A model generated the notes under the pieces. It did no database searches, was not told where the DNA came from, and was given only the letters and a program-made list of their open reading frames with translations. The translations under genes and the position numbers were made by a program. A stretch of 64,000 nt of DNA from CAYUVA01 sp964448115 [NCBI: uncultured bacterium] (GTDB lineage Bacteria; CAYUVA01): assembly GCA_964448115.1 (NCBI GenBank), contig CAYUVA010000011.1, positions 23,718 through 87,717 of the forward strand, read 5' to 3'. Of the stretch, positions 53,502 to 62,773 are shown piece by piece. Position 1 is the first letter of the stretch. The number at the start of each line of letters is the position of its first letter.

Positions 53502-55295
53502 TTAATTATTGCCAATGAATGCTTTTCGGGGATCCATGGCTCTGAGTAACCAAATTTCTTGTTTCGATGGCTGCGGGACGACTTTAAGATTACCCGATAT
53601 TTTCAGCTCCCATCCGCAATCGGCTTTTATCTTTTCAACGATACTTCTCTCATCACCGGTCTTATTGATATCGAAGTAAGCCACCAGTCTGAATTCTCCA
53701 TCTCCAGGAGGTTTCTCAAATACCCCCAAATTGGAGATCAAATGCGTAACCTTCAAGCCTTGTGCGGTGATATAGGGCACCTTCTCCACATAGCGTATTC
53801 TATCCTGTGGCACGGTGAGCACTACCTGGCAAGCCGCTGACATCACATCGTTCGCCCCACCGGAGCCAAGAAGATGGTAAAAGCCAGGTATCATCGTCGA
53901 GTTTATATTGCCGTGCCTATCGACCTGTCCAGCCCCCAAAGAGCCAAGGCAACGGTTATTGGAGCCGCCGGCATAGATCCCCAGTGCTTCAAACGAATCC
54001 CCCAGGGCGCTACAGGTGGGGATGTTGGCAAAGTTGAAGATAAAGGGATCGCCGGGGCGGGGATGATACCCGTAAAAGCCGACCTCGGCGACCAGGTCGA
54101 TGGGATAGGATTCGGCAGAAAGCCAGTATTTCGCCAGCCAGGCTGCCAGGTTCGAGTTGCCGATGCCAGCTAGGATCGTCCTGTAATTATTCGATTTTAC
54201 AAGGTCAGCGATAATGCGCGCTGCGCTGATGGTCATCATCTCCATGCTGTTACAAGGCTTGCCAGGGTCGATGTACTCCTCTGCCAGGCGGGGGAACTCA
54301 TCTTCCCAGAAATCGGGCTTCCCCTTGTCGAGCAGGTACTTAAGCTTATCATCGCCCAGAAGCCGGATGTAATCATTTTGATGCTTTGGAGTAAGAATCC
54401 ACTTATTGACCCAGTCGTTCATCGTCTCATCGGACTTGGTCGCCCTCCTAAAATCAACGATGAAGTCGTAATCCTCTGCATAGCTATCCATCTCAGGGAA
54501 GCCTCGGTTGGATAGCCCCCCGGGATGCCCGCCGAAAGGCATCTCGCAGACCGCCTTGACATAACTGCCAGGAAGTTTGACCAGGTGCGAGTATTCGCGG
54601 ATCGTCTCACTTGAAACGATCCTCTCAACTGATACGATAACACCTTCCCTTGCTGCGTAAGCACCCCAAAGCCCCTCGGAGTATGGCGGAGAGAAGATGG
54701 TGTTGCCCGCCCTGTCCGCAGCCAATCCATGAATGATGGTGATATCAGGATACAGCGCATGTACTAGCGCCAGTTTCTGGTCCGGATCCTGGGGATCTTG
54801 GAAGACGGTGAGATGACCAGTGTTGGCTTGTTCCATTGAGCTGCCCGCTAGGGATCTTGTCGGCAGGTAAGGGACTCCCATAGCAGCAGCCTTTAGTCGC
54901 AACGCCTGGGTTAGCAAAGACCAATGCTCAAACTCAACACTTCGAGATGTATATGCTTGATTAACGATGCGATTTGGGCTGGGGGCGGGATAGATATCGC
55001 CAGCATAACTGGTTATCAGCCTCTTCACCAGCCCACCATGTAGCATCACAATAACCGGCTGCACCGAACCGAGGGCGATCAGCGAAAATCCGGGGCTTTT
55101 CCCCCAGAACTGTCTTGTTACCTGGTTACACAAGCCATAGGGCATCACATGGGTAACACCGAGATGCAGCTTCATGCCAGGCTTGATAAACTTCGCCACT
55201 GCATCGGAGGCAGTAAGAACCTTATCAGGGATACTAAGATCCTCTTTTTCGACTACCAGTCGTATAAACCCATCGAAATCTTTATTCCTCATCAT
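53502..55295 (-). CDS. fused type I CoA-transferase (alpha plus beta subunits in one chain)
   Basis: The 597-residue protein has an N-terminal alpha-like half (1-300: KLHLGVTHVMPYGLCNQVTR, VEFEHWSLLTQALRLKAAAM, DITIIHGLAADRAGNTIFSP). It is joined to a beta-like half (about 340-597: MMTISAARIIADLVK, LVAEVGFYG, SLGAGQVDRHGNINSTMI, GSGGANDVMSAACQ). In two-chain family members such as glutaconate CoA-transferase, a Glu in the beta chain is acylated. The Glu of AEVGFYG (about 402) is the candidate. It moves CoA between carboxylic acids; substrates are unknown. It precedes aconitase on the same strand. Confidence 0.85.
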   Translation of the reverse strand: MMRNKDFDGFIRLVVEKEDLSIPDKVLTASDAVAKFIKPGMKLHLGVTHVMPYGLCNQVTRQFWGKSPGFSLIALGSVQPVIVMLHGGLVKRLITSYAGDIYPAPSPNRIVNQAYTSRSVEFEHWSLLTQALRLKAAAMGVPYLPTRSLAGSSMEQANTGHLTVFQDPQDPDQKLALVHALYPDITIIHGLAADRAGNTIFSPPYSEGLWGAYAAREGVIVSVERIVSSETIREYSHLVKLPGSYVKAVCEMPFGGHPGGLSNRGFPEMDSYAEDYDFIVDFRRATKSDETMNDWVNKWILTPKHQNDYIRLLGDDKLKYLLDKGKPDFWEDEFPRLAEEYIDPGKPCNSMEMMTISAARIIADLVKSNNYRTILAGIGNSNLAAWLAKYWLSAESYPIDLVAEVGFYGYHPRPGDPFIFNFANIPTCSALGDSFEALGIYAGGSNNRCLGSLGAGQVDRHGNINSTMIPGFYHLLGSGGANDVMSAACQVVLTVPQDRIRYVEKVPYITAQGLKVTHLISNLGVFEKPPGDGEFRLVAYFDINKTGDERSIVEKIKADCGWELKISGNLKVVPQPSKQEIWLLRAMDPRKAFIGNN

Positions 55296-55446
55296 TAGCT
55301 CCGTCTATTTTCAGTGTTCTATGTATATTTTTAAGAACTCGGCTATTGTATCGGCTGCGTGCCTATAAGAAGTAACATATATCTTTCCTAGGTGGAATGG
55401 TCATTGGAAAATATACATAAAATATAATATCCTCGATATACTTGAA

Positions 55447-55797
55447 ATGCCAGTTACAGGTCAAGACAAGCAGCAGCGATCAAAAATAATCATAGCCTAT
55501 ATCCTCTCCGGGGCGGTACTTCCTGGACTTGGACAGCTCTACAATAGGCAAATAGTCAAAGGAGCGATAATCAGCCTGTTTGCATTTGGGCTGGCGATTG
55601 CGCTGGTAGTGAACATGTACCAAATGTGGATCACCTATTTCCAGATGCCCGGCGAGTATCACGCAATGATCGAGTGGCAGCAAACCTATACAAAGCGATG
55701 GCTCATAACAGCACTCAACCTCGGTATTTTATTGATGATATGGCTTTATGCACTTATAGATATCTACCTTTACAATAAAATGCGCTCATCTACTTAA
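55447..55797 (+). CDS. small membrane protein, DUF5683/TM2-like
   Basis: The 116-residue protein has three membrane spans: IIIAYILSGAVLPGLGQLY (with a GLGQ turn), 'GAIISLFAFGLAIALVVNMY' and a C-terminal LNLGILLMIWLYALIDIYLY. The PGLGQLYN-x(n)-KG motif between helices 1 and 2 is shared with TM2 and DUF5683-type proteins, which occur near secretion and glycosylation genes but lack known function. It begins 6 bases before the next gene's start codon on the same strand and is surely cotranscribed with it. Confidence 0.7.
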   Translation: MPVTGQDKQQRSKIIIAYILSGAVLPGLGQLYNRQIVKGAIISLFAFGLAIALVVNMYQMWITYFQMPGEYHAMIEWQQTYTKRWLITALNLGILLMIWLYALIDIYLYNKMRSST

Positions 55798-55803
55798 AAG
55801 GGC

Positions 55804-58473
55804 ATGAGACTCGCTGATGGCAAAGAAAAGAAGGTGGGAGTCCACAGGATCACTGCTTTCTTGTTCGTTTTTTTTAGTACCTTTTTAATACATTTCCTTA
55901 CACTCAGTCGCTTTGTGCCTATAGGAGACAGCGGCGAACTGGCTACCGCAGCCTACTGCCTGGGTATCCCCCACCCCCCTGGATATCCTTTGTATTCGAT
56001 GCTCTGCAAGCTAGCAGTCCTGCTTTCTGGCAGTGAACCTGTTTTTAATGCAAACCTGCTTTCGGCACTTTTTGCCTCACTATCAGCGGGTATGTTGTTT
56101 ATACTCATCGGTCAATTAACTAGCTCTTATATCATTGGGATTCTCGCCGCCCTGGTTTTCGCCACCACCAGGGAGTTCTGGTGCCAATCGGTCGTAGCTG
56201 AGGTCTATACATTGCATATTCTGATTCTTTGTATGCTCATTATTTTGCTTATCCAGGCTGCAAACCGAAAAAGCGGATGGATCAAGATGGTCTATTTAAT
56301 TGCTTTCATATTCGGGTTAGGCTTAGGCAATCATCACACCTTGCTATCATTCCTGGTTTTGCTCCCATTTATGTTGAGAAGAAGGTTCATTTTTATTTTA
56401 AGGCATCCTCGTTCACTGGTTACAACATTCCTGTTCTTCCTGCTCGGTATCTCGGTTTATCTTTACCTACCGCTAAGATCTTGTGCAAATCCACCCCTGG
56501 ATTGGGGCAATCCGCAGGGGCTTAGTGGCTTTGTCGAGACCATAACTCGTACCCAATACAGGGCTTTCGAGATCATACGCTCATGGGATATCTACAAGGA
56601 GCAGCTTCTTTTTTCTCTCAAGGAGATGGTCTCGCAGTTCGGCGCAGGCATGATCCCGGGAATCCTGGCATGGTGCCTGGTCATCTTGGGATTTGGCATT
56701 TTGTTAAAACAAGACAAAATGACTGCTATCGGCATTTTCATTTTTATTTTAGCAAACACACTATGGGTAATCCTTATCTCGGATCTGTCGTACTCTCATT
56801 TCACCAAGCTAGTACCGGTCTTCTTCATCCCGGCTTATCTTGCCGCCATCATTCTTATTTCAATAGCCATAAGCTCCCTAGTGGGAAGTTTTCGCATCAT
56901 CGGCTGTATATTTCTATGCCTGGTCTTGTTCAATCAAACAAGGTTGAATTACTCGATAGCTGATCACTCAAAGAAGGATATCACAAATATAACTACCACC
57001 AATATTTTACACTTGCTTCCCAATAATGCGGTTCTACTCACCGAGTGGGATGATATCCATTTTCCGTTGCTTTATGCTCAGGTAGTTAAAGGGAAGCGAC
57101 CTGACCTCAAGATAATAAATAGGCTCAACCTCGCTTATCCGTGGGGCTATGCGAATGTAGAAGCACGGTATCCTGACCTTACGCTCGTGCCCATCGAAAA
57201 GATCGTTCGCCAGGTCAAGACTAGCGATGTTATCTTGGTTAGCAGCGAGCTTTATCGGCAGTTCATCTTTCGCAACCAAGGGCGCTTTCGCATCTTCGCC
57301 ACGGTGAACAACTTCGAGAAGATAGTCGAGCTTTTCGCAGGCGACCGCAAAGCCATACCTTATACGCTGGTACTCGAAATCGTGCCCTATTCGATGGAAT
57401 ATGAGCCAAACCAGATCTCACCGCTTTTGTTGGAGGCTTATAACAGCATCCGCTTCGGCAGCATCGCAAAGCCGAGCTATCATGTCGATGACCGAACGCA
57501 TCAGCTCATCAACTGCTATGCCTTGGGGCTTATGTTTATGGGAAGCTATATGCGGGAGATCGATAAGCTGATCCCCTCGGAGATGATCATAAAAAAGGCG
57601 ATCCAGCTAGATCCCATTGACCCGCAGCCATACTATCATCTTGGGCTTACTTACCTAGCTATGGGGAGGAACGAGAAGGCTGCGCAAGCATGGGAAAAGT
57701 GCCTTGAATTGGACAATACAGTGTCTATGGTCAGGAAAAAGTTGATCGAGCTTTATCGAAAAGAGGGGAACCAGGAGGCAGCAGCCCAGCATGAAAAACT
57801 GCTTCAAGACACGAGTTATCCCGGCGAGACCCCCACCGAGCGCAAGGGGCGGATTGCCTTTACACATGGGAATTACCGAGAGGCAGCCAACGCCTTCCGC
57901 AGGGCAATTAAGCAAAATCCAGAGAGGGTAGATAATTTCTATAACCTTGGCGCATCGCTGATCAAGCTCGGGGAGCTTCAGGAGGCAAGCCGATGGCTAA
58001 TCCGATGCCTGGCGCTTGATCCTGACCACCAGGAGGCTATGCGTTACTTGGCTAAGATATACATCGAGCTAAAGGACTATTCACGGGCAGAAGCGGTGCT
58101 TAAGAAGTTTACCTCTCGAAGTCCAGATGATGCCGCTGCATGGAAGGATCTAAGCATGGTGCTGATGCAACAGGAGAAGTTCCAGGATGCGATCGAGGCT
58201 AATCGACGCCTGGTGAAACTTATGCCGAATGATGCGAGAGGATACTACAATCTCGGTGTTCTGTACTATCGACTTGGACAGGTTGATAATGCAATCGGGT
58301 ACTGGAAACAGGCGACAAGCAAGCAGGGCGTAATCCCTGACATTTACTACAATCTCGCAGTTGTCAGCGCAAAAAAGGGTGAGCTTAAAGATGCGCATCG
58401 ATACATAGAAAAAGCATTATCGCTCAAAGCAGGCTTCGAGCCAGCCCTAAAGCTCAAACAAAGACTTCAATGA
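55804..58473 (+). CDS. DUF2723 GT-C glycosyltransferase with C-terminal TPR repeats
   Basis: The 889-residue protein has about 11 membrane spans in the first 400 residues. The first loop holds the DUF2723 signature FVPIGDSGELATAAYCLGIP with acidic catalytic-type residues, followed by HPPGYPLYSM. A soluble segment ('LLPNNAVLLTEWDDIHFPLL') links to TPR helices from about 590 to the end (YYHLGLTYLAMGRNEKAAQA, NFYNLGASLIKLGELQEASR, GYYNLGVLYYRLGQVDNAIG). DUF2723 members are thought to be O-mannosyltransferase relatives. The TPRs may bind protein acceptors or scaffold a complex on the membrane. One of four GT-C proteins in the window. Confidence 0.88.
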   Translation: MRLADGKEKKVGVHRITAFLFVFFSTFLIHFLTLSRFVPIGDSGELATAAYCLGIPHPPGYPLYSMLCKLAVLLSGSEPVFNANLLSALFASLSAGMLFILIGQLTSSYIIGILAALVFATTREFWCQSVVAEVYTLHILILCMLIILLIQAANRKSGWIKMVYLIAFIFGLGLGNHHTLLSFLVLLPFMLRRRFIFILRHPRSLVTTFLFFLLGISVYLYLPLRSCANPPLDWGNPQGLSGFVETITRTQYRAFEIIRSWDIYKEQLLFSLKEMVSQFGAGMIPGILAWCLVILGFGILLKQDKMTAIGIFIFILANTLWVILISDLSYSHFTKLVPVFFIPAYLAAIILISIAISSLVGSFRIIGCIFLCLVLFNQTRLNYSIADHSKKDITNITTTNILHLLPNNAVLLTEWDDIHFPLLYAQVVKGKRPDLKIINRLNLAYPWGYANVEARYPDLTLVPIEKIVRQVKTSDVILVSSELYRQFIFRNQGRFRIFATVNNFEKIVELFAGDRKAIPYTLVLEIVPYSMEYEPNQISPLLLEAYNSIRFGSIAKPSYHVDDRTHQLINCYALGLMFMGSYMREIDKLIPSEMIIKKAIQLDPIDPQPYYHLGLTYLAMGRNEKAAQAWEKCLELDNTVSMVRKKLIELYRKEGNQEAAAQHEKLLQDTSYPGETPTERKGRIAFTHGNYREAANAFRRAIKQNPERVDNFYNLGASLIKLGELQEASRWLIRCLALDPDHQEAMRYLAKIYIELKDYSRAEAVLKKFTSRSPDDAAAWKDLSMVLMQQEKFQDAIEANRRLVKLMPNDARGYYNLGVLYYRLGQVDNAIGYWKQATSKQGVIPDIYYNLAVVSAKKGELKDAHRYIEKALSLKAGFEPALKLKQRLQ

Positions 58474-58474
58474 C

Positions 58475-58536
58475 TTCACGCAAAGAACGCAAAGAAGTAT
58501 CGCATAATCCGATCGTGATGCCTTTGTGGTTAAATG
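58475..58536 (+). repeat. dispersed intergenic repeat, copy 1 (inverted)
   Basis: Left part at 58475-58497 (CACGCAAAGAACGCAAAGA) and right part at 58516-58536 (GCCTTTGTGGTTAAA). The two are partial reverse complements through the CACAAAG/CTTTGTG word. It lies between convergent genes. Related elements occur at 60091 and 62677. Confidence 0.45.
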
Positions 58537-58540
58537 CCCC

Positions 58541-60022
58541 TTATCCATTAAGCCTCAAACCTCTTTTAATTGCCCTGAATGCCCAGTAGAGAGCTGAGAA
58601 AAATGGCTTAAAGAAACGGCTGGAGAGTAATCTTATCAGCGGCGGGAAAGAAAGAAGACGCATCAGGCGCTTGTTCACCTTACGCCTATAAAGCGCAAAC
58701 AGAAAGTTAACATAGGTCGGCTTCCGGAGGTGATATTCCTGGGTATGCCAATTGGTCTCATCATCGGGAAGGTACCCTAGCGAATGTAGCAAATCAGCCA
58801 TTTGGGTCCCCGGAAAGGGTGCCAGTGAGAACAACTGAAGGTCAAACGGATAAGGCATCTGCTGGATGAAGCGCAGGGTGGCGATATTGTCTTGCAGCGT
58901 CTCCATCGGATTGTCTATGATGAAGTCGAATATGGCTCTCAGGCGCGGGTGATAGCCGACCAGCATTCTGACCATCTCAAGCTCCTGGACCGGCGAGATG
59001 TTGCGCTTGTATAGCTGTTTTGTTCTGGGGCTGGCGGTCTGGATTCCCATCTGCACTGCTGCCAGTCCAGCGTCCATTAGCGCTTCGATCTTGCCTTTGG
59101 TTATAGTGCGCGGGCTGCCCAGACAGAAGAAGGTCTTGCCGATATTGGCTTTGTAACTCTTGGCAAAGCGCTTGATATAGTCCTCTCTGGCTGCGAAAAA
59201 TGAATCGTCAGAGAAGCCTATGATCTCGATGAAATCGAATCTTTCAAGCATCAGAGTAAGTTCGCTGATGATATTATCGATGCTTCTACGGCGCAGGTAC
59301 TTCTGCCCGCTGTAAATCGACTTGAGCGCATTGTTACAGCAGTATGTGCAATAGTGCGGACAGCCCCTAGTGGTCAGCGTCTGATAGCCGGTGCGTTCAA
59401 ATACACGCGAAATTCCCCCACGAAACATGTATTCATGTAGCAGCCCAGGTGTAAACTCCACCAGCTCATCGCCATCATCGATGAGATAATGATCATCAAG
59501 CGAATAATCGGGAAAAGGGAGAGCGTCCAGGTCCTGAAGCAGCTTTCGTGGTGGATTGATAACCTGTTCAGAGCCGCTCCGAAAAGAAATGTTTGGTATA
59601 TCTTTAGGATCCCTGTTCATTGCATTGAGAAGCTCAAGGAACGCCTCCTCTCCCTCTCCGATGACCACATAGTCAGCATGTTCAAGGCACTGCAAGGGTC
59701 GAATGGTAGGATGAATCCCCCCCCAGATTACAGGGATATCAGCGCTTGCTTTAATGGCTTGAGTAAGCTCTATCGCACCCTCGAAGTAGTTGGTCATAAG
59801 TGATATGCCAATGGCATCGACATTCCCGGCAAAAGCCTTGACCCGTTCAAGCACCCGCTGGTTATAGCGAGGAGCTTTTCGCTTCAGCAGCGTGTGGGTC
59901 GGTGGCTCGTGGGGGATAAAGAGCATGGCGGTCTCGATGCCGTTTGCTTTGAGATAGGCTGACAAGATGCGCAGCCCGTATGCAGTTATGTCAGAGTATG
60001 GCGATAGGAGTCCGACCTTCAT
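58541..60022 (-). CDS. B12-binding-domain radical SAM protein
   Basis: The 493-residue protein's N-terminal Rossmann domain is of cobalamin-binding type (MKVGLLSPYSDITAYGLRIL, IPVIWGGIHPTIRPLQCLEH, ADYVVIGEGEEAF), without the DxHxxG His. The radical SAM motif is CPHYCTYC within TTRGCPHYCTYCCNNALKS (Cys221, 225, 228), and QTASPRTKQLYKRNIS and 'DFIIDNPMETLQDNIATLRF' follow. The C-terminus is basic with hydrophobic stretches (RFFKPFFSALYWAFRAIKRG), perhaps membrane-associated. It shares layout with the protein at 36424-37848, suggesting paralogous methylase-like enzymes working on lipids or glycans. Gene order offers no substrate. Confidence 0.87.
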   Translation of the reverse strand: MKVGLLSPYSDITAYGLRILSAYLKANGIETAMLFIPHEPPTHTLLKRKAPRYNQRVLERVKAFAGNVDAIGISLMTNYFEGAIELTQAIKASADIPVIWGGIHPTIRPLQCLEHADYVVIGEGEEAFLELLNAMNRDPKDIPNISFRSGSEQVINPPRKLLQDLDALPFPDYSLDDHYLIDDGDELVEFTPGLLHEYMFRGGISRVFERTGYQTLTTRGCPHYCTYCCNNALKSIYSGQKYLRRRSIDNIISELTLMLERFDFIEIIGFSDDSFFAAREDYIKRFAKSYKANIGKTFFCLGSPRTITKGKIEALMDAGLAAVQMGIQTASPRTKQLYKRNISPVQELEMVRMLVGYHPRLRAIFDFIIDNPMETLQDNIATLRFIQQMPYPFDLQLFSLAPFPGTQMADLLHSLGYLPDDETNWHTQEYHLRKPTYVNFLFALYRRKVNKRLMRLLSFPPLIRLLSSRFFKPFFSALYWAFRAIKRGLRLNG

Positions 60023-60090
60023 GGGATATGTATAATAGTGCGATTGTGCGCCACTGGCAAATTAAATAGCAGTAAAGTATGAGAGATTTT

Positions 60091-60118
60091 AAACCAACAA
60101 GGCGCTAAGGCACAAAGT
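60091..60118 (+). repeat. dispersed intergenic repeat, copy 2 (half element)
   Basis: CCAACAAGGCGCTAAGGCAC with AAAG following at 60094-60117 matches the left arm of the element at 62677 (CCACAAGGGCACTAAGGCAC). It lies in the 282-base gap upstream of the radical SAM gene at 58541-60022. The remainder of this gap holds a purine-rich tract (about 60211-60244) and no gene. Confidence 0.5.
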
Positions 60119-60304
60119 GGCAGTACATAATTGTACAAAGGTGTTTCGACAATGTCAAGATTAAACCACTAGTCGGGATGACATGTTTGGTTAGTTTTGA
60201 GATATACTCAAAGGAGGAGGGAGCAGGAGAAGGAGAGGAGGTACAAAGACACCAAGAAGAATTACTAAGCATCCCACGACCATATCAAGCTACCACGGTC
60301 CCCC

Positions 60305-62650
60305 TCAATCTCTTTCCGATGGCATTGGCTCTATATTCAATCCATCAAAGTATAGCTCTGCCTCTGGTGTCTTGAAGCCCTCCCAGGCGAGGCGGGGGAG
60401 GTTATAGTAGCCTTTTAGCTTCCAGGTTCGTTTCTGCTGGGAGTCTTGATTCCAAAGGATTATGGTGATCTCATCCCCCGGCTTCCATCGAAACTGCTTG
60501 GAGACATGGATCGTGTAATCGAAGCCCTCGAAGTACGACTTTATCAATTGAATGTTGTTGATATAGAGTTTAAGGTCTCCTTTTGGCTCGAAAAAAGCCT
60601 TCTTTGCGGTTACAATTTTTGAATCATCCTCTGCGGAATCCCTTAGCTCTATCTCGCCTTCCTGGTAGCGCACGAATCCCGTATCTTTGTTTATGGTGAG
60701 TCTTATCGTGTTTATATAGTATAACTTGTTAAGGCTATCATGCCATTTTATAAATTTCCTTGCCTGCTGTTCATATACCCCAGTAGATGATGGCAACCAT
60801 CGTCGGCGCAGCTCCAGATCCTGCAAGTACTGTCGAAACATGTCATAAGGCTCTCTAGTATCAGGCAGGTTTTGAGCATCTGAGGTAAACAGCTCTCTTA
60901 TCTGTTTTGCCTGTATGTTATCCCACTGGGCTGCGTAATTTGTGAGCTGCTCGCAGACATCACTTTTTAACTCTGCATCCCGGCAATCGGTGCAAACACC
61001 AGCCAGCGCCTGGAAGTTCACCCGATGTTCACCGGGAGACTTCTCGATCCCCGTTTTGTATTTATTCAGCATGAAGGTGCAGCGTGATTTCTCATACAGA
61101 ACCACAGCCTCTCCTGCTAGCTGAGGTATATCGGGTGATGGTGGATCTTGCTCATTCATCTTTTGTAACTTGACTACCATATCCCCAATGTAGCTCTCAG
61201 CATCTTTCAGCTCTAGCTGGGATAACTCGGCTGATCGCCACAATAAAGGGATCGCCTGCTTTATTACCGATGCAAGACTTACCTTGGTTGGTTGAAGAAC
61301 CTCTTTTTGAAAAAACTTTACGGTATCTGGATTATTTATCTTTTTCATTATGACTTTGGTCTTTTCGATCAATTGTTCGTAACGGGAGATATATTGCTTC
61401 AATTTTCCATTTAGGCTTTCAAAGGAATATATTATGGGCATTAGATCCTCGGCTAGGCTTTCTGATCGGCTATTTATAACTTTAAGGTTAGATATCAAGG
61501 TTTCCTTTGAGAATTGTTCATATAGTCTCCTTACCCTCGTTGCTGGTTGCCAGTCAGGTATGGGGATAAAGACGAGCCTATCGCCAGGCAAATATATAAA
61601 CGGATGCTGTTGGCTGTATAACTCATCTAGTTTATTAAGCACTCTTTCAGCGCTGATAGAGCCACTATTATGCTGCTCAAGCAGTCGCTCAAGTTCATTG
61701 TAAGCCTGGTAATCGCGAATGGCTAGCAGGGTCAGTGAGAAGAAAACAATTAGCACTCCAATAGCGATGGGACGCAGTTTGCGGATTACTTGGCGCGGTC
61801 TTTTGCCCTCCTTTGCTTTTATCCCGCTGAACAGCCCACTTTTCAGGGTTTCCAGCAGCCCAATCGGTTGCCAAGCCCTTAAATCACCTATGACATAGTT
61901 CACATTATCCTGATGATCATCGTTTTGCTTGATCTGCTTGGGTGATGCTCCCAAGGAAGCAACATAACAGATCTTGATCGGCTTTTGTGGTTTGGATTTA
62001 AGGAGTATATTAGCATGACTTTTGTATAATTCTCTAAACTTTTTTGTTGCCAGCTTATTATCCTTATTTAGCTCGTTCAATTGGCGAGTTACCTGTTCAC
62101 TCGATTGATCTTTAAAAAGCAAATCAGACTTGGTAACCACAACTACTATGGGATTTTCAGGCTTTTTATCCTCGAATAATCGTCGAGCATTTGCTATAGC
62201 CTCGAACTGTCCTCTCAGTCGCTCGAATGCAAGGTCAGACTGGTAACTGGCTGTAGCCAATGATGCATCGAACATAAGGTAAAGACAGTGGCTGGAGGCT
62301 ATATACTCGCTAAGGCGACTGGCACCGGCAGATGGCTCATGGCTGGCAGCAATCTCGCCGGGGAAGTCTATGGTTTGGACATATATCCCTTCCTTTCCCT
62401 CGAATTCGAGGTAGAGTCTCAGATCATACCACTGGTCGATGCGTGTTTTCTCCACTGTTTTGCCCTTGCGCAGCGAATCTACTCGTTCTGCAAAGAAGGG
62501 CTTGCGACCCTCCTCGACTACCTCGCTTATGGCAACGGGGATCTTGTTAAGTTGTGATGCGAGGACGCACGAGGTAAGGAAGGTGGTCTTCCCCGATGCT
62601 TGGTATCCGATAAATAGCGCCAGAAGACCTTTCTTACCGCTAGCTTTCAT
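60305..62650 (-). CDS. unrecognised membrane protein with N-terminal GTPase domain
   Basis: The 781-residue protein's N-terminal 250 residues are a TRAFAC-like P-loop domain: Walker A GYQASGKT (15-22), a G3-like TIDFPGE (Asp-x-Pro-Gly) and VVVVTKSDLLF (G4, TKxD). A membrane span (about 303-325, IAIGVLIVFFSLTLLAI) leads to about 450 extracytoplasmic or helical residues. The last 70 residues have a beta-rich pattern 'FRWKPGDEITIILWNQ' then 'TWKLKGYYNLPRLAWEGF'. This recalls the end of TssM/IcmF type VI secretion proteins (W-x-GPWALFRL-like), but I cannot claim homology. No other type VI genes are present. A helical 163-residue protein lies upstream and may be its partner. Confidence 0.7.
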   Translation of the reverse strand: MKASGKKGLLALFIGYQASGKTTFLTSCVLASQLNKIPVAISEVVEEGRKPFFAERVDSLRKGKTVEKTRIDQWYDLRLYLEFEGKEGIYVQTIDFPGEIAASHEPSAGASRLSEYIASSHCLYLMFDASLATASYQSDLAFERLRGQFEAIANARRLFEDKKPENPIVVVVTKSDLLFKDQSSEQVTRQLNELNKDNKLATKKFRELYKSHANILLKSKPQKPIKICYVASLGASPKQIKQNDDHQDNVNYVIGDLRAWQPIGLLETLKSGLFSGIKAKEGKRPRQVIRKLRPIAIGVLIVFFSLTLLAIRDYQAYNELERLLEQHNSGSISAERVLNKLDELYSQQHPFIYLPGDRLVFIPIPDWQPATRVRRLYEQFSKETLISNLKVINSRSESLAEDLMPIIYSFESLNGKLKQYISRYEQLIEKTKVIMKKINNPDTVKFFQKEVLQPTKVSLASVIKQAIPLLWRSAELSQLELKDAESYIGDMVVKLQKMNEQDPPSPDIPQLAGEAVVLYEKSRCTFMLNKYKTGIEKSPGEHRVNFQALAGVCTDCRDAELKSDVCEQLTNYAAQWDNIQAKQIRELFTSDAQNLPDTREPYDMFRQYLQDLELRRRWLPSSTGVYEQQARKFIKWHDSLNKLYYINTIRLTINKDTGFVRYQEGEIELRDSAEDDSKIVTAKKAFFEPKGDLKLYINNIQLIKSYFEGFDYTIHVSKQFRWKPGDEITIILWNQDSQQKRTWKLKGYYNLPRLAWEGFKTPEAELYFDGLNIEPMPSERD

Positions 62651-62676
62651 CGATTATAAAGGTTATGGAGTAATCT

Positions 62677-62748
62677 AGCCACAAGGGCACTAAGGCACTA
62701 GGAGCAAGGATGTTATTTCTTTGTGCTTTTGTGCCTTGGTGGTTCAAA
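62677..62748 (+). repeat. dispersed intergenic repeat, copy 3 (complete inverted pair)
   Basis: The left arm (62677-62703: AGCCACAAGGGCACTAAGGC) and right arm (62714-62748: TTTGTGCTTTTGTGCCTTGG then TGGTTC) are imperfect reverse complements built on the words CCAC-AAGG-CAC-AAG. The pair separates the GTPase gene from its upstream neighbour. Such CACAAAGGCAC elements are familiar from intergenic regions of many environmental bacteria. Confidence 0.65.
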
Positions 62749-62773
62749 AGCCCTGCACCCTCAAGTCTCAAGC

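Noticed and set aside
60211-60244. Purine-rich tract as G-quadruplex or triplex element
   Set aside because: Runs of two G only and no regular spacing; too weak to report as structure.
60178-60375. 65-codon plus-strand frame before the GTPase gene end
   Set aside because: It overlaps the GTPase gene in antisense, includes the purine-rich tract, and has no homology pattern.
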